This document shows positions 27,314-36,914 of a stretch of 44,529 bases of DNA, one piece after another (within the stretch, counting starts at the first letter, position 1; each line of letters begins with the position of its first letter). The stretch is from Herbaspirillum sp. (GTDB taxonomy: Bacteria > Pseudomonadota > Gammaproteobacteria > Burkholderiales > Burkholderiaceae_D), in NCBI GenBank assembly GCA_028292625.1, contig JAQGLY010000071.1:1-44529 (forward strand). Direction: 5' to 3'. The position numbers were made by a program, and so were the translations under genes. Under the pieces are notes generated by a model. That model was not told where the DNA came from. It ran no database searches and worked only from the letters and a program-made list of their open reading frames with translations.

Positions 27314-29272
27314 TTACGGCAAATCGCTGGGCGCGAAGTCTTTCGGCGCCACGGTTCCGAGGCGCGCCTTCAGCGACTGCGGTTTATTGTCGAACAGCGC
27401 CGCATAATAGGTTGCATTGGACAGTACGTTCTTGACGTAGCCGCGGGTTTCGTTGAACGGGATCGTTTCGGCGAAAATGGCCCCTTCGACCGGCTGCGTC
27501 AATGTCGCGCGCCATGCGCGCGGCCGGCCAGGCCCGGCATTGTAGGCAGCCGTCGCCATTGGCTGCGAGCCGTCCAGATCGCCCAGCACCATGCTCAGGT
27601 AATTGGTGCCCAGCATCAGATTGGTATCGACATCGTTGACCTGATCGGCGGTAAAGCCGCCCAAACCGATTTTGCGCGCCACCCATTTCGCGGTGGTCGG
27701 CATCAATTGCATCAGACCGGAAGCGCCGACGTGCGAACGGGCTTCCTTGACGAAGCGCGACTCCTGCCGGATGAGGCCGTAGACCCACGCCATGTCGATG
27801 CCGACCGCCCGCGTCTTTTGCGTCATCTGCTCCAGATGCGGCGCCGGATAACGCTGCGTGAAATCGATTTCGGTGCGCGTGCGATCGGAGGTGTTGACCA
27901 TGCGGTCGAGCACGTCGCTCTGACGCGCGAATTCGGCCGCCGCCAGCAATTGGCGATCACTCATGTTGCGCAGCGCCCAATTCCATTCCCGCGTTCCTTC
28001 GAAGCGCATATTCAGATCGTAAAACTTCAACGCGAGGCGCAAGCCAGGATTGCGCGCCATCGGCGCTACCTCGTCCGCGCTCAGCGGCGCGGGACCCGGC
28101 GGCACGACGATCTGTCCGCCCAGTTCCTCCAGCGCCAGCTGGCCGTAGAAACTCTTCTGATCGGCTATCGACTGAAATTCCTTGTCGGCGGCTTCGGTTT
28201 TACGGTCGGCCTTCAATGCGCGGCCGAACCAGTAGACCCAGGTCGGTTCGCTGCGTAACGGAGCCGGCATGGCTTCGATATCGGTACGCACCCTGTTCCA
28301 GTCACCGGCGCGCAATGCGCTACGCACCTGCCATTGATAAGCGTCGCTCGACAGCGGCGCGCCTTTCGACTTGCGCCAGTAATCGTCGGCTTCCGGCGCC
28401 AGTTTCATCGCGGCCTGCAGCGCGATCTGCGCCCAGGCCAGCTCTTGCTCGCGTCGGTTCAGCCCATGCGAGGAGGAGAGAAACATGGCCGCCTGCTGCG
28501 GATTGTTGCGCGCCACACGGCCCAGCGCTATCACGTACTGCTGGTGCGAGGAATTGCCGCGGCCCGGTCCGCGCGCGGCCAGCGGCGCGGACTTCTCGAT
28601 CGCATTTTGCAGACCGGCGCCGTCCGCCTCGTCGGTAAACACCACCATGCGCTGCGCCACCGGGGGTTGCCCGGCCTCGACCGCCAGCCGGATTTGCGCC
28701 CACACATCGTCATTGCTGAACTGGCCGTTCTGCGCCAGCGTTCCGACCAGTCCGGTGCATCCGGGGCCGTAGTCTTTCGGCGACACCAGCAACGCCCGCG
28801 CTTCCGCGGCGACCTTCTCGCCCTTCAGCGCCTTCGACGTCAGCGCGTAACACTTCAATTGAGTATCGTCATCCAGCACAAACAGCGGATACTGCTCGTC
28901 GAAGGTGGTCCAATCGCCGGCCTTGCCCAGCTCCAGCAACCAGTCATTGCGCAAACGATCGGCGATCGCGGTGCCGTCGTAACGGTTCAAATAAGCGCGG
29001 ATTTCGGTTTGCGGCGCCTGCAGATCGCGCAGACGCGGTTTGAGCACATAGTAGTCGACATACGAAGGAATGGCATAATCGGCCAGACGCGAGGCCAGCA
29101 CGTTGACGGTATCGAGATCGTTGGCGCGGGAAGCGTCGCGCAGCGCCAGAAACAAGTCGTCCGGCGTGCCCATGATGGCGGCGATGCGTTTTTGCGCGAC
29201 GGAGGGCGTCATAAAACAAAACGTCGTCGCCGTCAGGCAAACGGCGGCGAACAGCCATTTTTTAAGCAACAT
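27314..29272 (-). CDS. slt: Soluble lytic murein transglycosylase
   Basis: Periplasmic enzyme cleaving the MurNAc-GlcNAc bond to give 1,6-anhydro ends. The 652-aa protein has a signal peptide (MLLKKWLFAAVCLTATTFCF, cleavage after SVA), a long helical superhelix ring as in Slt70, and a C-terminal goose-type lysozyme domain: VYGLIRQESRFV with catalytic Glu near residue 504, GASGLMQLMPTTA, and ATAAYNAGPGRPRAW. The ribosome site AAAGG precedes the ATG. Divergent from the formyl-THF cyclo-ligase with a 73-base spacer that contains a perfect palindrome. Confidence 0.95.
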   Translation of the reverse strand: MLLKKWLFAAVCLTATTFCFMTPSVAQKRIAAIMGTPDDLFLALRDASRANDLDTVNVLASRLADYAIPSYVDYYVLKPRLRDLQAPQTEIRAYLNRYDGTAIADRLRNDWLLELGKAGDWTTFDEQYPLFVLDDDTQLKCYALTSKALKGEKVAAEARALLVSPKDYGPGCTGLVGTLAQNGQFSNDDVWAQIRLAVEAGQPPVAQRMVVFTDEADGAGLQNAIEKSAPLAARGPGRGNSSHQQYVIALGRVARNNPQQAAMFLSSSHGLNRREQELAWAQIALQAAMKLAPEADDYWRKSKGAPLSSDAYQWQVRSALRAGDWNRVRTDIEAMPAPLRSEPTWVYWFGRALKADRKTEAADKEFQSIADQKSFYGQLALEELGGQIVVPPGPAPLSADEVAPMARNPGLRLALKFYDLNMRFEGTREWNWALRNMSDRQLLAAAEFARQSDVLDRMVNTSDRTRTEIDFTQRYPAPHLEQMTQKTRAVGIDMAWVYGLIRQESRFVKEARSHVGASGLMQLMPTTAKWVARKIGLGGFTADQVNDVDTNLMLGTNYLSMVLGDLDGSQPMATAAYNAGPGRPRAWRATLTQPVEGAIFAETIPFNETRGYVKNVLSNATYYAALFDNKPQSLKARLGTVAPKDFAPSDLP

Positions 29273-29298
29273 ATTTACAACCTTTACTATCGGTCACG

Positions 29299-29314
29299 GC
29301 GGTCGATCGACCGC
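29299..29314. promoter_or_regulatory. 16-bp perfect palindrome between slt and fau
   Basis: GCGGTCGATCGACCGC lies in the middle of the 73-base divergent spacer. It could be an operator for a dimeric regulator of either gene, or chance in GC-rich DNA. Confidence 0.35.
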
Positions 29315-29345
29315 GCCATTAGGATGAAAGCAAGGATAGCACGCG

Positions 29346-29948
29346 ATGCAGGAGCACCATAGCGAAACAGAGAATGAGAGCGGCATGCGGAAAGTCCGTC
29401 TGCGCGAGGCGCTGTTGCGGCTGCGCAGCGGGCTGCCGCCCGCGCAACGGGAAGCCGCGGCGGCGGCCATCGGCGGCGGCGTGATTCGATGGTGGGAGGT
29501 CAATCGGCCGGCGACGATAGGCGTGTATTGGCCGATACGCAGTGAGCCCGACTTACGCGACGCGTACCGGACTTTGGCCGAGCGCGGCGTACGGCTGGCA
29601 TTGCCGGTAGTGCGGGATGAATGTCAGCCGCTGCACTTTCTGGCATGGACGCCAGGCGATGCGATACGCGAGGATCGCTTCGGCGTGGCGATTCCCGCGG
29701 CGGAGCAAAGTGTCGCGCCGGATGCGCTGCTGATTCCCTGCGTAGGCTTTAATCCGATGTGCATGCGGCTGGGCTATGGAGGCGGATTTTACGATCGCAC
29801 GCTGGCGCTCTCGCCGCGCCCGCTGACGCTGGGAATCGCCTACGACTGCGGCGCCGCCGAGTTTGACGGCCAGCCGCATGACATTGCGCTCGACATGGTA
29901 TTGACGGAGAGCAGGCTGCTGACTAACCGGCCAGGCGTTTCCAGATAG
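29346..29948 (+). CDS. fau: 5-formyltetrahydrofolate cyclo-ligase
   Basis: Converts 5-formyl-THF to 5,10-methenyl-THF with ATP. The product is 200 aa from the ATG at 29346; a second in-frame ATG at 29385 (MRKVRLREALLRLRSGLPPA) matches the usual family N-terminus and may be the real start. Family blocks: IGVYWPIRSEPDL, the GVAIPAAE region and the phosphate-binding LIPCVGFNPMCMRLGYGGGFYDRTLA. The normal reading is GFDxxGxRLGxGxGxYD, here GFNPMCMRLGYGGGFYD. Its last 26 bases overlap the end of metF on the other strand. Confidence 0.93.
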   Translation: MQEHHSETENESGMRKVRLREALLRLRSGLPPAQREAAAAAIGGGVIRWWEVNRPATIGVYWPIRSEPDLRDAYRTLAERGVRLALPVVRDECQPLHFLAWTPGDAIREDRFGVAIPAAEQSVAPDALLIPCVGFNPMCMRLGYGGGFYDRTLALSPRPLTLGIAYDCGAAEFDGQPHDIALDMVLTESRLLTNRPGVSR

Positions 29949-30765
29949 CGGTGGTCGGTCCGGGCTGATTCAGCGAATAGAAATGCAGCCCGGGCGCGCC
30001 GCCGGCCAGCAAGCGTTCGCATAGAGCCGTCACCACGTCCAGGCCGAAGGCGCGAATGGCGTCTGTGTCATCGCCGAAACTGGCCAGCTTCAGCCGTATC
30101 CAGCGCGGGATTTCAGTGCCGCACATGTCGGAAAAACGGCTCAATTGCGCATAATTGGTGATCGGCATGATGCCCGGCACGATGGGCGCGGTCACGCCCA
30201 ATTTGCGCGCCTCTTCGACGAAACGGAAATACGCGTCGGCGTTATAGAAATACTGGGTGATGGCTTCATCGGCGCCGGCCGCCATCTTGGCGGCGAAATG
30301 CCGGAGGTCTTCTTGCGGCGACTTGGCCTGCGGATGCATTTCCGGATAAGCGGCCACTTCGATGCAAAACCAGTCGCCGGTTTCGGCGCGGATGAATTCG
30401 ACCAGTTCGGTGGCGTAGCGGAATTCGCCCGACGATAAATCCATGGCGCCATAGCCGCTGGGCAGATCGCCACGCAACGCGACCAGGCGCTTGATGCCCT
30501 GCGCCTTGTAATCGGCGAGCATCGCGCGCAATGTGTCGCGCGAACTGCCCAGGCACGACAGATGCGGCGCCGCGCCGTGCCCTTCGCTGAGGATATCCAG
30601 CACGGTATCGCGCGTGCCCTGCTGCGTCGAGCCGCCGGCGCCGAAGGTCACCGAAAAATATTTGGGCCGCAGCTCGGCCATTTTGACGCGCGCGGCGCGT
30701 AGCTTCTCAACGCCCTCTGGCGTCTTCGGCGGGAAAAGCTCTATGCTGAAGTTGGATGAAATCAT
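29923..30765 (-). CDS. metF: 5,10-methylenetetrahydrofolate reductase
   Basis: FAD enzyme reducing methylene-THF to methyl-THF for methionine synthesis. The 280-aa protein begins MISSNFSIELFPPKTPEGVE with the catalytic Glu of SIELFPPKT, then YFSVTFGAGGST, RGDLPSGYG, the FAD-binding EVAAYPEMHPQA and DEAITQYFYNADAYFRF, and GLHFYSLNQ near the C-terminus. Its start overlaps the holin-like gene by four bases. The order ahcY - membrane protein - metF recycles homocysteine to methionine. Confidence 0.96.
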   Translation of the reverse strand: MISSNFSIELFPPKTPEGVEKLRAARVKMAELRPKYFSVTFGAGGSTQQGTRDTVLDILSEGHGAAPHLSCLGSSRDTLRAMLADYKAQGIKRLVALRGDLPSGYGAMDLSSGEFRYATELVEFIRAETGDWFCIEVAAYPEMHPQAKSPQEDLRHFAAKMAAGADEAITQYFYNADAYFRFVEEARKLGVTAPIVPGIMPITNYAQLSRFSDMCGTEIPRWIRLKLASFGDDTDAIRAFGLDVVTALCERLLAGGAPGLHFYSLNQPGPTTAIWKRLAG

Positions 30766-31106
30766 TTGGTCTTCAATAACAAGGTCGATATGGCCCAGGA
30801 GATAATGCTGTAAAACAGCGCGCCGCCCACCGCCGACCAGAAACCGCCGACGTGAAATCCATCCACCAGTTGCGCCACGACCCAGAACATCAGGCCGTTG
30901 ATAATGAAAATGAACAGGCCCAGCGTCAGCAGCGTCACCGGCAGGGTCAGCACCACCAGCACCGGCCGCACCAGCGTATTGACCAGTCCCAGAATCAAGG
31001 CCGCGATCAGCGCCGCGCCGAAACTGTCCACCCGCACCGAATGCAACACATAGGGCACGGCCAGTAAAGCGACCGCATTAATCAGCCAGGTCAGCAATAA
31101 CATCAT
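30762..31106 (-). CDS. Phage-holin-4-type small membrane protein (PF04020-like)
   Basis: A 114-aa protein with three to four membrane helices (MMLLLTWLINAVALLAVPYV; AALIAALILGLVNTLVRPVL; LGLFIFIINGLMFWVVAQLV; a last helix). NTLVRPVLVVLTLPVTLLTL is the core of the family named after a phage holin, though these are chromosomal genes with unknown function. AAGGAG precedes the tandem ATG at 31104-31106. Constantly found between ahcY and metF in Burkholderiales from my knowledge, so its role may be tied to the methyl cycle, but this is guesswork. No other phage genes are near. Confidence 0.88.
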   Translation of the reverse strand: MMLLLTWLINAVALLAVPYVLHSVRVDSFGAALIAALILGLVNTLVRPVLVVLTLPVTLLTLGLFIFIINGLMFWVVAQLVDGFHVGGFWSAVGGALFYSIISWAISTLLLKTK

Positions 31107-31165
31107 CCGAATCTCCTTGAGCGGCGGATGCCGCGGTCGTTGAAAAGCCGGCGGTCCGGCAGACA

Positions 31166-31194
31166 CGGCGCATGCGGAATTCTTGCATGCGCCG
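31166..31194 (-). repeat. Stem-loop between ahcY and the holin-like gene
   Basis: CGGCGCATGC (31166-31175) pairs perfectly with GCATGCGCCG (31185-31194) around a 9-base loop. No U-run follows on the minus strand. Likely an mRNA-stability or partial attenuation element inside ahcY-holin-metF. Confidence 0.55.
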
Positions 31195-31239
31195 CCGGTC
31201 CGGCGATACGCGATAGATCGCGATCCTTATTAATGCCAA

Positions 31240-32670
31240 TCAATAACGATAATGATCCGGCTTGTAAGGACCGGTCAGCGGCACGCCGATATATTTGGCC
31301 TGCTCGTCCGTCAATTGCGTGAGTTGCGAATTGAGTTTCTTCAATTGCAGCCGCGCCACTTTTTCATCCAGATGCTTCGGCAGCGTATACACGCCGACCG
31401 GGTACTTGGCCGTATTGACGAACAATTCGATCTGCGCAATCGTCTGATTGGCGAACGAAGAACTCATCACATACGACGGGTGGCCGGTGCCGCAGCCCAG
31501 ATTGACCAGGCGGCCTTCGGCCAGCAGGATGATGCGCTTGCCGTCCGGGAAGATGATGTGATCGACTTGCGGCTTGATGTTTTCCCAGGTGTATTGCTTC
31601 AGAGCGGCGACTTCGATCTCATTGTCGAAGTGACCGATGTTGCAGACGATGGCCTGATCTTTCATCTTCTTCATGTGCTCGTGCGTGATCACATGGTAAT
31701 TGCCGGTGCAGGTCACGAAAATATCGCCGTGCTCGGCCGCATAATCCATGGTCACCACGCGATAGCCTTCCATCGCCGCCTGCAATGCGCAGATCGGATC
31801 GATTTCGGTCACCCAGACCTGGGCCGACAAAGCACGCATCGCCTGTGCGGAGCCCTTGCCCACATCGCCGTAGCCGGCGATGACCGCGACCTTGCCGGCG
31901 ATCATCACGTCGGTGGCGCGCTTGATGCCGTCGACCAGCGACTCGCGGCAGCCGTACAGATTGTCGAATTTCGATTTGGTCACCGAATCGTTGACATTGA
32001 TGGCCGGGAATTTCAGTTTGCCGTCCTTGAACATCTGATACAGGCGATGCACGCCGGTGGTGGTTTCCTCGGTGACGCCGAGGATCTGGGCCAGACGCGA
32101 CGAATACCAGCCGGCGCCGGCGGCCAGACGTTTCTTGATCGAATTGAACAGGCAGATTTCTTCTTCCGAAGACGGATTGTCGAGCACCGACGGATCTTTT
32201 TCCGCGCGTGCGCCCAGATGCAGCAGCAGCGTCGCGTCGCCGCCGTCGTCCAGGATCATATTGGCCTGTCCGGTCTTCTCGTCGCCCTGCCATTCGAAGA
32301 TGCGATGCGTGAATTCCCAGTAATCGTCCAGCGATTCGCCCTTGAACGCGAATACCGGCGTGCCGGCGGCGGCAATCGCGGCGGCGGCGTGGTCCTGCGT
32401 GGAATAAATATTGCACGATGCCCAGCGCACTTTGGCGCCCAGCGCTTCCAGCGTCTGGATCAGCACCGCGGTCTGGATCGTCATGTGGATGGAACCGGTA
32501 ATGCGCGCGCCCTTCAACGGCTGTTGTTTCGCGAATTCCTCGCGAATCGCCATCAGGCCGGGCATTTCGGTTTCTGCGATTTTGATTTCTTTATTACCCC
32601 AGTCGGCCAATTTGATATCGGCGACATGGTAGTCCTGGCGTGCAGCGGGATCTTTAACAACGGCGTTCAT
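31240..32670 (-). CDS. ahcY: Adenosylhomocysteinase
   Basis: Cleaves S-adenosylhomocysteine, the by-product inhibitor of methyltransferases, to adenosine and homocysteine. The 476-aa protein starts at the ATG at 32670 with AGGAGGG five bases upstream; a GTG one codon earlier is also in frame. Rossmann NAD site [19 protein letters not shown], substrate motifs [49 protein letters not shown] and the C-terminal KPDHYRY tail are all present. The proteobacterial long form with the insert is used. An SAH riboswitch lies in its leader (32704-32781). Confidence 0.98.
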   Translation of the reverse strand: MNAVVKDPAARQDYHVADIKLADWGNKEIKIAETEMPGLMAIREEFAKQQPLKGARITGSIHMTIQTAVLIQTLEALGAKVRWASCNIYSTQDHAAAAIAAAGTPVFAFKGESLDDYWEFTHRIFEWQGDEKTGQANMILDDGGDATLLLHLGARAEKDPSVLDNPSSEEEICLFNSIKKRLAAGAGWYSSRLAQILGVTEETTTGVHRLYQMFKDGKLKFPAINVNDSVTKSKFDNLYGCRESLVDGIKRATDVMIAGKVAVIAGYGDVGKGSAQAMRALSAQVWVTEIDPICALQAAMEGYRVVTMDYAAEHGDIFVTCTGNYHVITHEHMKKMKDQAIVCNIGHFDNEIEVAALKQYTWENIKPQVDHIIFPDGKRIILLAEGRLVNLGCGTGHPSYVMSSSFANQTIAQIELFVNTAKYPVGVYTLPKHLDEKVARLQLKKLNSQLTQLTDEQAKYIGVPLTGPYKPDHYRY

Positions 32671-32703
32671 CACGCCCTCCTTTCGTTGATAGAAAAAAAG
32701 TAA

Positions 32704-32781
32704 CGTGAGCGCAGTTGCGTACTGATTGTATCAAGCCTGGCAAGAGGGGTAATCCACCCTTGTCGCAACGCTCCTCGATAC
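32704..32781 (-). promoter_or_regulatory. SAH riboswitch upstream of ahcY
   Basis: On the minus strand the leader reads TATCGAGGAGCGTTGCG, a variable hairpin, CCAGGCTTGATA, then ACGCAACTGCGCTCACG. P1 is TATCGAG with CTTGATA; the long P2 pairs GAGCG with CGCTC and TTGCG with CGCAA; CCAGGC is the conserved junction. This matches the ahcY-motif riboswitch, which raises expression when S-adenosylhomocysteine accumulates. The aptamer starts about two bases after the predicted transcription start. Confidence 0.92.
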
Positions 32782-32789
32782 GGACGTGC

Positions 32790-32795
32790 ATTGTA
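32790..32795 (-). promoter_or_regulatory. Candidate -10 box of ahcY
   Basis: Minus strand TACAAT places the start of transcription near 32783, right at the 5' edge of the SAH riboswitch. The -35 is weak (TGTTCG, 17 bases upstream). Confidence 0.5.
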
Positions 32796-32894
32796 AGACA
32801 TAACAGACGATTCGAACATAACGCGCCGTCTGTTTCGTTCAGGCAAAACGGGACACGAAGGAGATTTTTCCCCTGCGCTTCCCGCCGCCGCTTC

Positions 32895-34058
<1,164 letters not shown>

Positions 34059-34255
34059 GCAGGACTCCAAAAAGTGAATGGCCTTGTCGCGGCCAATACA
34101 CTTGTGCCTGCGACGCTTTAGCGAAATTTGTATACCGTCTCGCAAGTTGTCTATTAACTTAACGGTTGCTGCGCGTGGTATTTTACGCCCTTTTCCGCGA
34201 AATTCGCAATTGCCGCGCCCCGTTCCTTTCAATAACGTTCAAAACACCGATCAAC

Positions 34256-35125
34256 ATGCTCGTCTTTCTGTTTCGCCTGCTGTCGTATCTGCCGCTGCCG
34301 GCCCTGCATTCGCTGGGCGCCGCTGCAGGCCGCCTGGTTTACCTGGCCTCTCCCTCTTATCGCCAACGCCTGCGGGAAAATATCGCGCGTGCCGGCTACC
34401 TGCAGCATTTGCCGGCGGCCATTGCCGCCTCCGGCAAAGGCATGTTCGAACTGCCGTTCATCTGGTGCGCGTCGCCAAAGCGGGTGCTGCGCACGGCGCG
34501 CATCGAAAACTGGGATCTGGTGCAAGCGGCGCTGGATGGCGGCCGCGGCGTGATCTTTCTGACGCCGCATCTCGGCTGCTTTGAAATCGCCGCGCAAACC
34601 GTTGCCGCGCGCGCCTCGCTGACCGTCCTATATCGACCGCCGCGCAAAAGCGCGCTCAAACCGTTGGTCGAAGGCGCGCGCGCCAGGCAGAACCTGATCC
34701 TGGCGCCGACCAATCTGAGCGGCGTCCGAGTGCTGCTGAAGGCCTTGAAAAATGGCCAGGCCATCGGGCTGCTGCCGGATCAGGTGCCGCAACACGGCGA
34801 AGGCGTATGGGCCGATTTCTTCGGCAAACCGGCCTATACGATGACGCTGTCGGCCAAGCTGCACGCGATCAGCGGCGCGCCCATCATCCTGTCGTACGCG
34901 GAAAGGCTGTCGTGGGGGCGCGGCTATGTGATCCGCTTCGTGGCTTTCGAAGAAACGTTGGGCGATACGCCGCAACAGCAGGCGCGCGCCATCAATATCG
35001 CGATGGAAAAACTGATTGCGCGCTGTCCGAGCCAGTACATCTGGAGCTATAACCGTTATAAAACGCCGCGTGGCGTGGAACCCGCGCCGGCCGCGGCGGA
35101 AGACGCCTCCGGAGACCGTGCATGA
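34256..35125 (+). CDS. Lipid A biosynthesis acyltransferase, LpxL/HtrB family (first paralogue)
   Basis: Membrane-anchored late acyltransferase of lipid A synthesis, 289 aa from the ATG at 34256 (MLVFLFRLLSYLPLPALHSL). A hydrophobic anchor leads into the family core: TPHLGCFEIA supplies the catalytic H-x4-E, followed by YRPPRKSALKPLVEGARAR and LPDQVPQHGEGVWADFFGKP. The divergent metK lies 197 bases away. Its stop overlaps the next paralogue (ATGA), so the two act as a pair; which acyl chain each adds is not evident. Confidence 0.93.
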   Translation: MLVFLFRLLSYLPLPALHSLGAAAGRLVYLASPSYRQRLRENIARAGYLQHLPAAIAASGKGMFELPFIWCASPKRVLRTARIENWDLVQAALDGGRGVIFLTPHLGCFEIAAQTVAARASLTVLYRPPRKSALKPLVEGARARQNLILAPTNLSGVRVLLKALKNGQAIGLLPDQVPQHGEGVWADFFGKPAYTMTLSAKLHAISGAPIILSYAERLSWGRGYVIRFVAFEETLGDTPQQQARAINIAMEKLIARCPSQYIWSYNRYKTPRGVEPAPAAAEDASGDRA

Positions 35126-36006
35126 AGGCTTTGATCGCAGCCATCTGGCTGCTGCACTGGCTGCCGCTGCCGCTGCTCGGACGCATGGGCGAAGCGTTAG
35201 GGTCGCTGTTGTTCATCATCATGAAGCCGCGCCGCGCCATCACCCTCACCAATCTCCGCCTGTGCTTTCCCGAATTGAGCGAGGAGGAACGAATCGGCAT
35301 CGCGCGCCGGCATTTTCAGGCCTACGCCCGCAGCGCGCTGGAGCGCGGCATCCTGTGGTGGGCTTCCGAAAAACGCCTTAAAAGGCTGATTCGCATCGAT
35401 GGCGAACTGCCTCTGGACCTGCTGCGTTCCGGCCCGGCCATTTTGTTGTGCCCGCATTTCGTCTGCCTGGAGATTCCCGGCATCGCGCTGGTGCTCAATT
35501 CCGAATTGTCGGTCTGCACCATTTACTCTCGGCAAAACAATAAAGTGGTCGACGGCGCGTTGCTGAAAGGCCGTTCGCGCTTTCGTCCGGTCAAGCTGCT
35601 GACCCGCGAACAGGGCGTCAAACCCATCATACGAGCGATGCGTGAAGGGTTGCCGTTCATCATGTTGCCCGATATGGATTTCGGCATCCGGGATGCGGAA
35701 TTCGTGCCCTTTTTCGGCATTCCCGCCGCCACGCTGACGGCGCCGGCGCGCATCGCCGCCGCCACCAACGCCAACGTGGTGCCGACCATCGCCCGTTACC
35801 TGCCGGATTACCGGGGCTGGCACGTCACTTTTTATCCGGCCTGGGAGAATTTCCCCGGACCCGATATCGGCGCGGCCACCCAACGAATGAATGCCTTCAT
35901 CGAAGCACAAGTACGGGAAACGCCGGACGAATACTTCTGGGCGCACAAACGCTTCAAAACGCGCCCGCCCGGCATGGCCGACGTGTATGGAAAAGAGGAG
36001 CGCTGA
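35122..36006 (+). CDS. Lipid A biosynthesis acyltransferase, LpxL/LpxM family (second paralogue)
   Basis: Second late acyltransferase, 294 aa, translationally coupled to the first. N-terminal anchor [20 protein letters not shown]; catalytic H-x4-E in [13 protein letters not shown]; then [20 protein letters not shown] and [20 protein letters not shown], the substrate-binding loop. The pair probably adds the secondary acyl chains of lipid A. dapF starts 14 bases after its stop, giving a head-to-tail lpxL-lpxL-dapF arrangement seen in Burkholderiales. Confidence 0.93.
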   Translation: MKALIAAIWLLHWLPLPLLGRMGEALGSLLFIIMKPRRAITLTNLRLCFPELSEEERIGIARRHFQAYARSALERGILWWASEKRLKRLIRIDGELPLDLLRSGPAILLCPHFVCLEIPGIALVLNSELSVCTIYSRQNNKVVDGALLKGRSRFRPVKLLTREQGVKPIIRAMREGLPFIMLPDMDFGIRDAEFVPFFGIPAATLTAPARIAAATNANVVPTIARYLPDYRGWHVTFYPAWENFPGPDIGAATQRMNAFIEAQVRETPDEYFWAHKRFKTRPPGMADVYGKEER

Positions 36007-36008
36007 TC

Positions 36009-36014
36009 TATAAT
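36009..36014 (+). promoter_or_regulatory. Perfect -10 box abutting the dapF start codon
   Basis: TATAAT at 36009-36014 would start transcription at about 36021, the A of the dapF ATG, implying a leaderless mRNA. No good -35 (TATGGA) is visible. No Shine-Dalgarno lies between the box and the ATG. Confidence 0.4.
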
Positions 36015-36020
36015 CGGCGC

Positions 36021-36872
36021 ATGAAACTCAAATTCACCAAAATGCATGGCGCCGGCAACGACTTCGTCGTTATCGACGCCATCGCCCAGAACGTCGACCT
36101 CAGCCCTGAACAATGGAAGCGGATCGCGGATCGCCGCTTCGGTGTCGGCGCCGATCAATTGCTGGTAGTGGAAAAGTCGCGTCTGCCGGATACCGATTTT
36201 CGGTATCGCATTTATAACGCCGACGGCGGCGAAGTCGAACAATGCGGCAACGGCGCGCGCGCCTTCGCCCGCTTCGTCAACGAAAAAGGCCTGTCCGGCA
36301 AGCGGGCGATCCGCGTGGAAACGCTGGCCGGCATTATCGAGCCGAAGCTCCAGGCCGACGGCGGCGTCACCGTCGATATGGGCGCGCCGGTGCTGCAAGC
36401 GGCGCTGGTTCCGTTCGACAATGCTGGCCTGGCCGGCAAGCCGGCCGGCGACGATGTGCTGTGGCCGCTGGACATCAATGGCAAAACCGTGCTGTTTTCA
36501 GTGGTGTCGATGGGCAATCCGCATGCGGTGCAAATCGTGGCCGATACGGAAACCGCGGCGGTGGCGGCCGACGGTCCGGCGATCGAACACCATCCGCGTT
36601 TTCCGAAACGCGTGAATGCCGGATTCATGCAAATCGTCGATCGCAACAACATCAAGTTGCGCGTCTTCGAAAGAGGCGCGGGCGAAACCCTGGCATGCGG
36701 CACCGGCGCCTGCGCGGCTGCGGTGGCCGGCATCCGTCAGGGCCTGCTCGACTCGCCGGTCACGGTGCAAACCCGCGGCGGCGTGCTGACCATCGCATGG
36801 GGCGGCGCGCAGCAGGCGGTCGAAATGACCGGACCTGCCGTTACCGTGTTCGAAGGCGAAATCGACATCTGA
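36021..36872 (+). CDS. dapF: Diaminopimelate epimerase
   Basis: Cofactor-independent epimerase converting LL- to meso-diaminopimelate for lysine and peptidoglycan. The 283-aa protein has both catalytic Cys residues: [14 protein letters not shown] and [16 protein letters not shown]. The N-terminal [20 protein letters not shown] and [15 protein letters not shown] are family blocks. No ribosome site lies directly before the ATG; AGAGGAG is 20 bases away, and the TATAAT box suggests a leaderless transcript or coupling to the acyltransferase gene. In many proteobacteria DUF484 and xerC follow dapF; here they are displaced by about 3.4 kb. Confidence 0.97.
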   Translation: MKLKFTKMHGAGNDFVVIDAIAQNVDLSPEQWKRIADRRFGVGADQLLVVEKSRLPDTDFRYRIYNADGGEVEQCGNGARAFARFVNEKGLSGKRAIRVETLAGIIEPKLQADGGVTVDMGAPVLQAALVPFDNAGLAGKPAGDDVLWPLDINGKTVLFSVVSMGNPHAVQIVADTETAAVAADGPAIEHHPRFPKRVNAGFMQIVDRNNIKLRVFERGAGETLACGTGACAAAVAGIRQGLLDSPVTVQTRGGVLTIAWGGAQQAVEMTGPAVTVFEGEIDI

Positions 36873-36914
36873 CCGGGCCGACGGTGCCTGCGCCAAACGC
36901 GGCGGCGCTTCCAG

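Noticed and set aside
29273..29345. 6S RNA (ssrS) next to the formyl-THF cyclo-ligase gene
   Set aside because: The ssrS-ygfA linkage is known in gamma-proteobacteria, but only 73 bases separate slt and fau here, too short for 6S RNA.
30762..31106. Prophage remnant because of the holin-like protein
   Set aside because: The family is chromosomal and ubiquitous, placed between ahcY and metF; no lysin, capsid, integrase or att repeats nearby.
34059..34255. SAM riboswitch before metK
   Set aside because: The leader does not show SAM-I, SAM-II or SAM-IV type conserved cores; only the SAH element before ahcY is convincing.
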